IMG/VR virus record: IMGVR_UViG_3300030090_001208
Location: 1 to 31,101 of that record
Strand: one strand, 5' to 3'
Length of the DNA stretch: 31,101 bases
From: a virus
Position 1 is the first letter of the stretch; every line of letters starts with the position of its first letter. The position numbers and the translations under genes are program-made. Below are positions 17,539-24,422 of this stretch, piece after piece. The notes below the pieces were generated by a model. That model saw nothing but the letters and a program-made list of their open reading frames with translations, did not search any database and was not told the DNA's origin.

Positions 17539-18619
17539 TACTTACGTCTGTGAACAACGGAGCGTCATTCATTACACGATTGTTGGCTATCTCTATATAA
17601 TCTTTATTAAGTTCAATAATCTTGGCGTTCCTACCAAGTCTGTCTGCCACAAGTCCAGTAGTCCCAGACCCTCCGAAAGGGTCTAGGACTGTTCCCTCCT
17701 CTGGACACCCTGCTTTTACGCATGGTTCTATTAGTTCTGTTGGGAATACAGCAAAGTGTGCTTCCCTATATGGCTTAGTAGTTACTGTCCATACAGACCT
17801 TTTGTTCTTTGTTTCGTATGATTTTTCAAGACCACTATGTGGTTGCAGACCAGTACCTTCATTGTGATACTTGCCGTCTGTTCTGTCTCTTGTACCCCAA
17901 TCAGTTGCTTTCTCTTTGATTGACTCATTATCATAGTAGTAATTCTTATTCTTGCTAAACAAAAATATATATTCGTGTGACTTTGTACATCTATCCTTCA
18001 CACTTTCTGGCATAGGGTTTGGCTTGTGCCATATGATGTCTTGTCTTAGATACCAACCATCGTCTTGCAGTGCAAACGCAACTCTCCAAGGTATACCAAT
18101 CAAGTCTTTCTGTTTTAGTCCGTCTATCTTGTTGGCTCTATGTGGACTTGACTCTGGAAAGTCTTGCCTTGTACTTGATACTGTCTGCTTTACCTGCTTT
18201 CCGTCTGCTCTATAATTGTAGTATGAGTCTCCAAGATTTAACCAGAGAGTTCCATCGTCTCTTAACACTCTGTGAACTTCACGAAATACTTGCACTAAAT
18301 TATTCACAAATTGTGATGGTGTTTCTTCTAATCCTAACTGCGAGTCTTTTCTTACTGCACCACACTTAGGACATGTGCTTCTGTATATTGCGTCACCGAC
18401 AACATTGCCTTGTTCATGCATGGCTTTATGTCCAGTAACAGTATCCTTAGATATTTTTGTAGTTCTCATGTGAGGACAGTTAGGGTCGCCACCTTCCCAT
18501 GTACCAGTTTGGTAATCCCTCAACCCCCAGTATGGGGGTGAGGTAACACAACAGTTCACAGATTTGCTAGGTAAAGTTTTTAAAACCTCTCTACAATCAC
18601 CAATGTGAATATCAATCAT
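17531..18619 (-). CDS. DNA methyltransferase, beta-class (N4-cytosine or N6-adenine), with putative zinc site
   Basis: 362 aa. The SAM-dependent amino-methyltransferase motifs are in circularly permuted (beta) order: catalytic motif IV TSPPYW at 26-31 near the N terminus and the SAM-binding motif I LDPFGGSGTTG at 312-322 near the C terminus. TSPPY fits N4-cytosine enzymes best, though N6-adenine enzymes of this order exist. An insertion after motif IV has C48-P-H50 and C83-P-K-C86, a likely zinc knuckle. No restriction endonuclease is adjacent, so it is probably an orphan enzyme for protection or regulation. It is the last gene of the leftward recombination operon, overlapping the preceding gene by 8 nt and the lysozyme gene tail-to-tail by 8 bp. 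Confidence 0.9.
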   Translation of the reverse strand: MIDIHIGDCREVLKTLPSKSVNCCVTSPPYWGLRDYQTGTWEGGDPNCPHMRTTKISKDTVTGHKAMHEQGNVVGDAIYRSTCPKCGAVRKDSQLGLEETPSQFVNNLVQVFREVHRVLRDDGTLWLNLGDSYYNYRADGKQVKQTVSSTRQDFPESSPHRANKIDGLKQKDLIGIPWRVAFALQDDGWYLRQDIIWHKPNPMPESVKDRCTKSHEYIFLFSKNKNYYYDNESIKEKATDWGTRDRTDGKYHNEGTGLQPHSGLEKSYETKNKRSVWTVTTKPYREAHFAVFPTELIEPCVKAGCPEEGTVLDPFGGSGTTGLVADRLGRNAKIIELNKDYIEIANNRVMNDAPLFTDVSIR

Positions 18620-18827
18620 AGTAAGGTTCTTTGTATTCAGACAAAGGGTGTTGAGTTTTCATTGTATAAAGTACACGTCTTGCTTGGTTCATGCTTAGTG
18701 TAAATCTGTTAGCCGTGTCTTGTATTGTGTGGTTTTTGTCGTTAGGTTTCTTCTTTCTGCTCTGCATTTCTCTATGCCATAGTTTTACTTGAGCAATAAA
18801 ATCATCTGTGTATCTCGGATTAGTCAT
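18612..18827 (-). CDS. 71-aa probable helix-turn-helix protein
   Basis: A small basic protein with a central segment (TIQDTANRFTLSMNQARRVLYTM) that reads as a helix-turn-helix: a short helix, a turn, then a recognition-like helix rich in Arg/Gln. It overlaps its neighbours on both sides by 8 nt, so translation is probably coupled with the DUF6378-like gene and the methyltransferase. Possibly a DNA-binding accessory or regulatory protein; no family is recognised with confidence. Confidence 0.6.
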   Translation of the reverse strand: MTNPRYTDDFIAQVKLWHREMQSRKKKPNDKNHTIQDTANRFTLSMNQARRVLYTMKTQHPLSEYKEPYYD

Positions 18828-19083
18828 CTGCTATCTCTCCATATAAAGCACCATACCCAATTATATCTATAACACTGTCTAAATGCTTGGGTGTTTCAAT
18901 TAGACGTGCCAACTTTACAGCAATCATGCACTTGTAAACATCTTGTGGTGCTACATCTTTCTCCAATAAAACAGACCACAACTTTGCTATTCTTTTATGG
19001 TTTGCCAATGCATCGCCATATATCTTGGCTCTGTCTTTGGCTATAAGCTTTCCTGCTTTTTGTAATATCTTATCTCGTTTCAT
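18820..19083 (-). CDS. DUF6378-like phage protein
   Basis: 87 aa, all helical. The pattern RAKIYGDALANH, then a W-S-V-L-L segment, a VYKCMIAVKLARL segment and a final HLDSVIDIIGYGAL fits the phage family I know as DUF6378 (R-x-x-x-YGD ... K-x-x-R ... H-x-D-S-x-x-D-x-x-GY). The conserved acidic/His residues suggest a small enzyme resembling all-alpha nucleotide pyrophosphohydrolases, but the function is not established. It is 2 nt from the nuclease gene and overlaps the next gene by 8 nt. The name is from memory of the motif. Confidence 0.65.
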   Translation of the reverse strand: MKRDKILQKAGKLIAKDRAKIYGDALANHKRIAKLWSVLLEKDVAPQDVYKCMIAVKLARLIETPKHLDSVIDIIGYGALYGEIADD

Positions 19084-19085
19084 GT

Positions 19086-19898
19086 TTATTTCTCTATAGG
19101 TTTATATACTTGGTAAGAGGAGCAAACTTTTGTTGCTTCCGAGTTTGTTTTCTTGCAAGTCCAAGTACCTTGATGGTTTGCTTCTGCAAACTGGCAAGTG
19201 TTACAAGCTACTGGAACTGGTGCATTGTGCCAACAAACAGATTTTTTAAAACAACCTCTGCATCTCCAATCTGTTTCGTCTGTCGCAAGTTTCTTTGCTT
19301 TGTTTTCAATAACGTCCTCTATTCTTTTCTTTATAAATGCTATCTCGAAGTCGTCCCATTTAACTATCTCAGCATGGTATTCGCTAGTGTTCTTACTGAT
19401 AGCAATAAAAAAACTTTCTTTAAAACCAGATAATGCCATCATCATTTGTAACTGTGAGAAATATTTAGGGTGAGAGATACGAACTCCGTCTTTCATAAAC
19501 TTTTTAAAGTTTGCATCGTTCATTGATTTTATTTCTAATACCCTTAGAACACCATCATCTGTCTCTATGTGTCCGTCCATGTGGCAAACTACATGACCAC
19601 CTAACTGTTCGTAAGTATACTGTCTGCCAGTAAGTCCGTCTTTTTCCCATACCCTTACATCAGCTTTATCTTTTATATCTTTAACAACTATGTCTTCTAG
19701 TATGTGACCAAGTTTAAATATTCTTTTTAACTTTGGTTCTGCCACATCATTGGGAAAACCTCTTAAAGAGAATGCTTGGTAAGCATCGCATTGAGTTCCT
19801 ATACCAGATGCACCTATATAATCTCTTGCTTTTTCTTTAGGCTCTTGTCTGTACCCATCATCAATGGCTTTAATTAAATCGTCTGCGCTTTTAATCAT
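19086..19898 (-). CDS. Cas4/RecB-like PD-(D/E)XK exonuclease with iron-sulfur-type cysteines
   Basis: I chose the ATG at 19898 (270 aa), with AGGAT upstream; a GTG ten codons earlier is possible. Active-site residues of the PD-(D/E)XK fold are visible: E68 in GHILEDIV, D108 in HMDGHIE, E122-x-K124 in LEIKS, and a Q motif at SQLQ (Q149). C37 near the N terminus plus C213-x2-C216-x5-C222 near the C terminus match the 4Fe-4S staple pattern of Cas4 and AddB. A second Cys set (C232, C235, C248, C259) may bind zinc. Such nucleases act as 5'-3' DNA exonucleases producing single strands for annealing. With the SSB-like and Sak4-like genes just upstream, it probably forms a phage recombination module. 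Confidence 0.85.
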   Translation of the reverse strand: MIKSADDLIKAIDDGYRQEPKEKARDYIGASGIGTQCDAYQAFSLRGFPNDVAEPKLKRIFKLGHILEDIVVKDIKDKADVRVWEKDGLTGRQYTYEQLGGHVVCHMDGHIETDDGVLRVLEIKSMNDANFKKFMKDGVRISHPKYFSQLQMMMALSGFKESFFIAISKNTSEYHAEIVKWDDFEIAFIKKRIEDVIENKAKKLATDETDWRCRGCFKKSVCWHNAPVPVACNTCQFAEANHQGTWTCKKTNSEATKVCSSYQVYKPIEK

Positions 19899-20050
19899 AA
19901 ATAATCCTATGGTGAGGGAGGCTGGCACCCCTGCAAACCTCCCTCGTAAAGAGTGCTTGTAGAAATTTTATTACATTTTGTTTAACAATAATTAAAGGAG
20001 ACCTTTCTTTAAGTTAAATGTTAAAGTTGACAAGCACTCCTATTCCATTA
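19899..20050 (-). promoter_or_regulatory. Intergenic region with two inverted repeats and a possible promoter
   Basis: This 152-nt gap is the largest break in the leftward recombination operon. GAGTGCTTGT (19951-19960) pairs perfectly with ACAAGCACTC (20030-20039), looping 69 nt of AT-rich DNA. GAGGGAGG (19914-19921) pairs with CCTCCCTC (19938-19945), 16 nt before the nuclease start. On the minus strand, TTGTCA followed 16 nt later by TAAAGA could be a weak promoter. Neither hairpin is followed by a T-tract in the minus direction, so a mRNA leader or operator is likelier than a terminator. Confidence 0.45.
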
Positions 20051-20500
20051 CTAGAATGGAATTTCGTCATCAAGGTCTTTGGCTTCACCATGTGGCTTAT
20101 AAACTTTGACCTCTGTCTGTGTTCTTTCTTTACCATCGTCACCAGTAAAAGGCTTGCCGTCTCCGACAACAACTGCTAACTCAAGATTTTTAAGAGACGC
20201 AACATCACCAGGCTTGTCTGGGTTAGGGTGCTGAGCCGCAATGAGCAAAGACTTTAGTTGTCTTTTACCTATATCAACTGCTTGTGGATTTTTATTTACA
20301 AGGTTGAAGTTTGCGTTGATGTCTCCAACTTCTTCAACTCCTTTAAAATTTACTTGCAAATATTTTCCACCAGTGGAACTATCTTTCATCACGGCATCTG
20401 TTATCTTAACATGATGCTCTCCTTTTGGTAGCCTAATATAGCCACTGCTTGACTCAACCTTAGTTAAATCAAGACTACTAAAACCATTCCAATCATTCAT
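20051..20500 (-). CDS. Single-stranded DNA-binding protein-like (DUF669 type)
   Basis: The ATG at 20500 (149 aa) has a strong AAGGAGG ribosome site; a GTG five codons upstream is less likely. The protein has beta-rich segments and ends DLDDEIPF, the acidic, Phe-terminated tip used by SSB proteins to recruit partners. The N-terminal pattern (LPKGEHHVKITDA, later KYLQVNFKGVE) fits phage DUF669 proteins, which often replace SSB near Sak4 ATPases. It would coat single strands made by the neighbouring nuclease. The gene overlaps the Sak4-like gene by 8 nt. SSB function is well supported by tail and context, although the OB fold is not proven from sequence. Confidence 0.78.
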   Translation of the reverse strand: MNDWNGFSSLDLTKVESSSGYIRLPKGEHHVKITDAVMKDSSTGGKYLQVNFKGVEEVGDINANFNLVNKNPQAVDIGKRQLKSLLIAAQHPNPDKPGDVASLKNLELAVVVGDGKPFTGDDGKERTQTEVKVYKPHGEAKDLDDEIPF

Positions 20501-21239
20501 TTTTACCTCCTTCACTCATTCTTGCTAATAGTTCAGTTACATCGTTTACTTCTTCAAAGGCACTCAACGTGTTAAGTGGGTCACGAACTTTACCATGCCA
20601 ACCACTTACCTCGTCTGTTACTATATACCTTTTGACTTTTGGTACACCTTTATCATTTGTTTCTGTCTTCCTTACACCACACATAACGTGGTCAAACAAG
20701 GCAGGAACATGTTTACTAACGGCAGTACCTTTAACTAGGGGCCAATATTGTGTTACATCGTTTGCGTCTTTTTCTTCTTTGGCAAGACACGTAATGTAAA
20801 CATGTATAGGTAAATCCCTAATCCATTTAAGAGAACCAAGCATTAGTCTGCTATAGTCTCCCCATAATGCGAACCCATTGCTAGAGTTCTCATGTTGCTT
20901 TTCGAGATGTTCAATTAGTCTTTCAGATAATTCTGTCAAGCTATCAATGGCTATCCATTTGTATCCTGCTTCCTTGAACTCTTTTGATTGCAACATTTTT
21001 ACTATACCAGTAAACGAATAGTCTCCGTTTTCTGGGTCATGGTTTCCGTCCCAAGAAGTGAACGGAAGATAATCAATATTAACATCTTCAACAGACTTTA
21101 ATCCTGCTTCACCAGATAATATTAATCCTTTCCCATATCTTTTTTGGAAGTAACGGCATTGGAATGTTTTACCAAATCCGTGGTGTGCATATAGTAATAG
21201 TTTAACTGCTCCACCTTTTTGTATGTCAGAGGTCTTCAT
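20493..21239 (-). CDS. Sak4-like RecA-type ATPase (phage single-strand annealing/recombination)
   Basis: I used the ATG at 21239 (248 aa), just after the previous stop; an in-frame GTG lies four codons upstream. A P-loop AHHGFGKT (18-25) and Walker B WIAIDS (D99) mark a RecA-fold ATPase. The length and the YAxxGxGKT pattern match the AAA_24/Sak4 group, ATP-dependent recombinases of phages that usually sit next to an SSB gene, as here. It would bind ssDNA and promote annealing with the SSB-like protein. It has no RecA C-terminal domain, so it is not host-type RecA. The gene is translationally coupled to its neighbours. Confidence 0.8.
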   Translation of the reverse strand: MKTSDIQKGGAVKLLLYAHHGFGKTFQCRYFQKRYGKGLILSGEAGLKSVEDVNIDYLPFTSWDGNHDPENGDYSFTGIVKMLQSKEFKEAGYKWIAIDSLTELSERLIEHLEKQHENSSNGFALWGDYSRLMLGSLKWIRDLPIHVYITCLAKEEKDANDVTQYWPLVKGTAVSKHVPALFDHVMCGVRKTETNDKGVPKVKRYIVTDEVSGWHGKVRDPLNTLSAFEEVNDVTELLARMSEGGKNE

Positions 21240-21243
21240 TACA

Positions 21244-21666
21244 TTAAACACTTTGCACCACCTTTACTCTTGCTTTATCAAGCTTTCTAGTTAATGCAGG
21301 CTTCAATGTATTCTGCTCTCCACTTGGAAGTTTTTTAAACTTCCTCTTATCAACAGATAAAGTTCTTGTAACGTACTCTGGCAAGTCGCCTTCGCCAAAA
21401 ATCTCTTCTAGCATTGGCTTGTCCCATGCCCATCGTTCACTTCTTGAACATGTTACTTGAAACCTCTCCGTTGTTTTCGACTGTTCTCCCTCTGTCTCTG
21501 GAAATGCCAAAGCAATCTCGTTCTGGAGTTGTTGTATCCTTTCAAGTTTTGCTGGCAAGTCTAACTCTAATGTGTAGAGTTCGTGACATAGGAGGTCTAG
21601 GTTGTCTGATGGGATTGAATCAGACTCTTTGGATTTACCAAAGCTATCCCAACTGTCTGAAGACAT
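21244..21666 (-). CDS. Leader gene of the recombination operon, unknown function (140 aa)
   Basis: No family is recognised. The first 25 residues are Ser/Asp-rich and probably disordered, then a Leu-rich helical hairpin (residues about 22-50), and a basic C-terminal half (KRKFKKLPSGEQ, then a KPALTRKLDKARVKV segment). Conserved-looking aromatic SERWAWDKPMLEEIFGEG lies between. It is first in the leftward operon with a good AAGGAG ribosome site (6-nt spacing) and 4 nt from the Sak4-like start, so it may be a recombination mediator or nuclease partner. This is inference from position only. Confidence 0.6.
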   Translation of the reverse strand: MSSDSWDSFGKSKESDSIPSDNLDLLCHELYTLELDLPAKLERIQQLQNEIALAFPETEGEQSKTTERFQVTCSRSERWAWDKPMLEEIFGEGDLPEYVTRTLSVDKRKFKKLPSGEQNTLKPALTRKLDKARVKVVQSV

Positions 21667-21773
21667 ATGCTTCTCCTTTTCTAGTTTTGCATCAGCGTTT
21701 ATCGAATGATGCTTTACATGAACAAGAATGTAATATATAACTTACACGAATGCAAGCATAAAAGGAGAAAAAA
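21667..21773. promoter_or_regulatory. Divergent promoter/operator region
   Basis: This 107-nt gap separates leftward recombination from rightward regulator/replication genes. On the plus strand, TTTACA (21713-21718) and TATAAC (21736-21741) are 17 nt apart, followed by AAAGGAG before the regulator ATG. On the minus strand, TTGCAT and TACATT are also 17 nt apart. An inverted repeat TTACAT/ATGTAA (21714-21719, 21728-21733) lies across both promoters. ATGCTT recurs at 21667 and 21709, and inverted as AAGCAT at 21754. This layout suits a Cro-like operator, but the binding sites are not proven. Confidence 0.6.
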
Positions 21774-21992
21774 ATGTATAAAATTAATTTTTCTAGGCTT
21801 ATCAATGACTTCGGAGGAGCATCATCAGTGGCTAGAAAGATAAATAAAGCTAGGACAATACCTTATCAATGGGTTAAGAAAGGTAAATGTTCAACAAAAG
21901 TTCTGGAGGAACTAAAAAATATTAACCCAACATGCAGTATAGACGATTATTTTGAGGAGGTACACAATGGGAAAGGAAAACGTAAAGCTTAA
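21774..21992 (+). CDS. Cro-like helix-turn-helix regulator
   Basis: 72 aa, with AAAGGAG upstream. Residues about 10-35 (FGGASSVARKINKARTIPYQW, split by a turn after KIN) have the layout of Cro/YdaS-type helix-turn-helix proteins, which typically read FGG-x-x-x-LA-x-x-L-x-x-x-x-x-VYxW. The remainder is a short helical region that could dimerise. It is the first rightward gene next to a divergent promoter region with inverted repeats, so autoregulation and control of the leftward operon are likely. It overlaps the Prim-Pol gene by 26 nt. It could be either the lytic or lysogenic switch protein; no larger CI-like repressor is visible in the window. Confidence 0.75.
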   Translation: MYKINFSRLINDFGGASSVARKINKARTIPYQWVKKGKCSTKVLEELKNINPTCSIDDYFEEVHNGKGKRKA

Positions 21993-23868
21993 TCATGCGT
22001 TAGAATATCTGGAGCGTGGTTGGTCTGTCATACCAATAAAGCCTGAAGGCAAACGACCTGCAATCAGATGGCTTGAATATCAGAAACGTCTGCCAACAGA
22101 AGATGAGGTCACTCAATGGTGGACGCAATGGGAAGACTACGACATTGCACTTGTAACTGGTGAAGTGAGTGGCGTTGTTGTTGTTGATTGTGATAATGAC
22201 AACGCATTCAAAGCCTCTCAAGAAGCAGAGATGATTACGCCTATTAAAGTTAAGACGAAGAGAGGCGTACATCTTTACTTCGAACACCCAAAAGACGGAA
22301 TACGTAGAGGTCCGAGAGCAGGTGTAAACAGCAGAGGTGCAGACTGGCCCCAAATTAATGGGTTAGACTTTAGAGGAGATGGCAGTTACGCACTACTACC
22401 ACCTTCAAAGAACTACGAATGGGATTATCCAACAGACGTATTCGATTATGATGAGATGAATGTCTGGAAAGATTGGAAGCCGTCACTCAAAGAACGTATT
22501 AATGATGGTGACTTTCATTTCTCAAAGCTCGACTTGAGTTCTGTTAAACCTTTTGACCCTAACGAAATGCTATCTGAGTGGGATAGAACTGCAAAGTACG
22601 TGACTGAAAAGTTTCCAACCACATTAAAGATACCATCTGGCATGAGCAATGGACGTAATGAACGTGTTATGAGGTACGTGTCTGAGTGCATACTGAATGG
22701 ATACTTTGGCTCTGAGCTTCGCCTTCGTGGCATTGCTTTTATGAATGAGTTCTTTGTAGATGCATTGGACGAAAGAGAATTTGAAGCGACTGTCAGTTCT
22801 ATGGAACAGTCAGAGAGAAGAAACCACCCAGAAAGATTTGATGAAGACGGAAACTTTATTGGTCAGCCATTGACTGAGGAGTTCAAAGACAGACCCAGAA
22901 AGCTTATCCAGATGAAAGACGCAGACCAACTGATGGAGGAGAGTAAAGGTAAGGTATATCTTATTGAACCTTGGCTACCTACAAATACAATCGTGCAAGT
23001 GTATGGATACAGTGGACATGGTAAGTCTATGTTTGTTCAGCATTGTATATCTGCTTTGTGTAGTGGTAGAAAATACTTTGGTTGTTTCGAACTCGGCAAA
23101 CCTGCGAGGGCGTTGTATCTGGATTTTGAAATGGGTATGTCAACAATAGCTAGACGTCTGATTGAAATGAGACAGATGCATGGAGACACGCAAGATAGGC
23201 TAAACATATGGACACCTTTCGTAGATAAAAAAGAAATAGACTTGAAGAGGAGGGAGGGACTTGAAGAGTTACAAGCGTGGATAACATTCTCAGACCCAGA
23301 CGTTGTGATAATAGACACAATCAGGTCAGCTTATCCTGGCTTGATGGAGAACTCGGCAGACGAATGGAGTCGAGTCAACCAGTTAGCTGTCAAACTCAGG
23401 AACTCAGGACTCGCTGTCATTATGATACACCATTCTAACAAGCCGTCTGAGGGTGGTCTGGGTAGAGAGGCAGGCTCAACCAACCAGTTGACTGTACTGG
23501 AGACACAAATAAAAGTAACTCAAGTATACAAAGACGAAGACACGGCAAAGCAAAATGCCGCTATCTGGGACGGAAGTTATGAGCGACCAGTGTTTCCTCT
23601 ACTGGAGGGCAAACTTCCGACAGACTATAGATTATATATGGTAATGGAAATAAAGTATGGGAAAGTCAGAGAGTGGACAGACATACATGACAGAGTGCAA
23701 TGGATTGGCTTTGGCTCGCACAATACAAAAGATGAAAGATGTGTTGTCGCAAGTCAATCAACTAAGCAAAGAGCGAAAGCTATGGCTCTTGATGGCACAG
23801 ACCCACTGAGTATAGCTGATACTTTGCAAAGACCTCTACGTCTTATAAATGAATGGCTAGAACTTTAG
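21967..23868 (+). CDS. Bifunctional primase-polymerase (AEP) fused to a RecA-fold helicase
   Basis: I chose the ATG at 21967 (633 aa), with GAGGAGG upstream; the frame extends 5 codons further. The N-terminal Prim-Pol domain (about 1-180) shows VVVVDCDN with metal ligands D74 and D76, a T-K-R-G-V-H102 nucleotide-binding motif and D134 in GLDFRGDGSYALLPP, as in archaeo-eukaryotic primases. The C-terminal part has Walker A GYSGHGKS (347-354) and Walker B DVVIIDT (D450), with IMIHHSNKP and a Gly-rich REAGSTNQ segment as in RepA/AAA_25 hexameric helicases. The fusion could prime, extend and unwind at the replication fork. No separate DNA polymerase lies in the window. Probably transcribed with the regulator. 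Confidence 0.88.
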   Translation: MGKENVKLNHALEYLERGWSVIPIKPEGKRPAIRWLEYQKRLPTEDEVTQWWTQWEDYDIALVTGEVSGVVVVDCDNDNAFKASQEAEMITPIKVKTKRGVHLYFEHPKDGIRRGPRAGVNSRGADWPQINGLDFRGDGSYALLPPSKNYEWDYPTDVFDYDEMNVWKDWKPSLKERINDGDFHFSKLDLSSVKPFDPNEMLSEWDRTAKYVTEKFPTTLKIPSGMSNGRNERVMRYVSECILNGYFGSELRLRGIAFMNEFFVDALDEREFEATVSSMEQSERRNHPERFDEDGNFIGQPLTEEFKDRPRKLIQMKDADQLMEESKGKVYLIEPWLPTNTIVQVYGYSGHGKSMFVQHCISALCSGRKYFGCFELGKPARALYLDFEMGMSTIARRLIEMRQMHGDTQDRLNIWTPFVDKKEIDLKRREGLEELQAWITFSDPDVVIIDTIRSAYPGLMENSADEWSRVNQLAVKLRNSGLAVIMIHHSNKPSEGGLGREAGSTNQLTVLETQIKVTQVYKDEDTAKQNAAIWDGSYERPVFPLLEGKLPTDYRLYMVMEIKYGKVREWTDIHDRVQWIGFGSHNTKDERCVVASQSTKQRAKAMALDGTDPLSIADTLQRPLRLINEWLEL

Positions 23869-23991
23869 TTTCTTTCCGTCAACATACACGGCAACTAACT
23901 TTGCGTTAGGAAAATGTACCCTCACCTTGTCCATAAGTTCTGCAATGTCTGGGTACTTTTTACGATTGTCTTCGGCTTGTTGTTGTGTCAT
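23857..23991 (-). CDS. 44-aa small protein, antisense to the Prim-Pol tail
   Basis: A minus-strand ORF from ATG at 23991 to TAG at 23857, overlapping the Prim-Pol stop by 12 bp. The product looks protein-like: a polar helix (QQQAEDNRKKYPDIAELMDKV), then a beta-type segment FPNAKLVAVYVDGKKLKF. I recognise no family. There is no strong ribosome site upstream, which is A/T-rich, and no minus-strand neighbour close by. It may be a real small gene with its own promoter inside the stem-loop region. Confidence 0.4.
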   Translation of the reverse strand: MTQQQAEDNRKKYPDIAELMDKVRVHFPNAKLVAVYVDGKKLKF

Positions 23992-23996
23992 TTATT

Positions 23997-24092
23997 TGTT
24001 ACAACTACTTAAACTTCGTCTCTTGTTCTTGTTTTCGTGGTGGGCTACGCCCAACCACGTAAGAACAAACGTAGTTGTAACATATTTTTTTT
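23997..24092 (+). terminator. Large branched stem-loop followed by T8 (terminator or structured RNA)
   Basis: Outer 12-bp stem TGTTACAACTAC (23997-24008) / GTAGTTGTAACA (24071-24082); middle 8-bp stem TTGTTCTT (24023-24030) / AAGAACAA (24061-24068); inner GC-rich 10-bp stem 24036-24045 / 24049-24059 with one bulged A and a TAC loop. Eight T's (24085-24092) follow, so in the plus direction it can act as an intrinsic terminator behind the Prim-Pol gene. At 86 nt and about 30 paired bases it is larger than a normal terminator. Confidence 0.6.
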
Positions 24093-24125
24093 GATTTGGC
24101 AATACCCCTATGTTATTTTTCTTTC

Positions 24126-24422
24126 ATGCCACGCAGAGTGAACGTAGACGAAGAAAATCTATCATGGCTTAAAGCTAATCACAGCAGGTTGAGTCATAAG
24201 GAGCTTGCGTCTAAATTTAATTGTTGCGTAGACACTATAAAACGGATACTTGTAAGACATAACTTACAAGATTTTGATGGAGCTAAGTACCAAGTCAAGC
24301 GAGCTTACGAAGAAAAGACGTGGCAAAGACCATGCATGGATTGTGGAGACACAAAGAAGCGACCAAAGAACTGGTATTACTGCATTGAATGCAGAGTGAA
24401 AAGGGGATACGAAGAGTTATGA
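24126..24422 (+). CDS. Helix-turn-helix plus zinc-ribbon DNA-binding protein
   Basis: The ATG at 24126 gives 98 aa; a TTG ten codons upstream is the alternative, and neither has a clear ribosome site. Residues about 6-45 (HKELASKFNCCVDTIKRILVRH) form a helix-turn-helix of the homing-endonuclease/resolvase type. The C-terminal part has two Cys pairs (PCMDC and YCIEC), a short zinc ribbon. A TTGATT-17-TATTTT promoter-like pair ends close to the ATG, which would make the message nearly leaderless. This is weak evidence. Likely a DNA-binding regulator or a nuclease accessory protein. Its stop overlaps the resolvase-like start (ATGA). Confidence 0.6.
   Translation: MPRRVNVDEENLSWLKANHSRLSHKELASKFNCCVDTIKRILVRHNLQDFDGAKYQVKRAYEEKTWQRPCMDCGDTKKRPKNWYYCIECRVKRGYEEL

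Noticed and set aside
17660-17690. Stem-loop AGACCCT/AGGGTCT near the methyltransferase 3' end as terminator of the lysis operon
   Set aside because: It lies in the conserved DPFGGSG motif codons and has no T-tract, so the base pairing is probably a by-product of the coding sequence.
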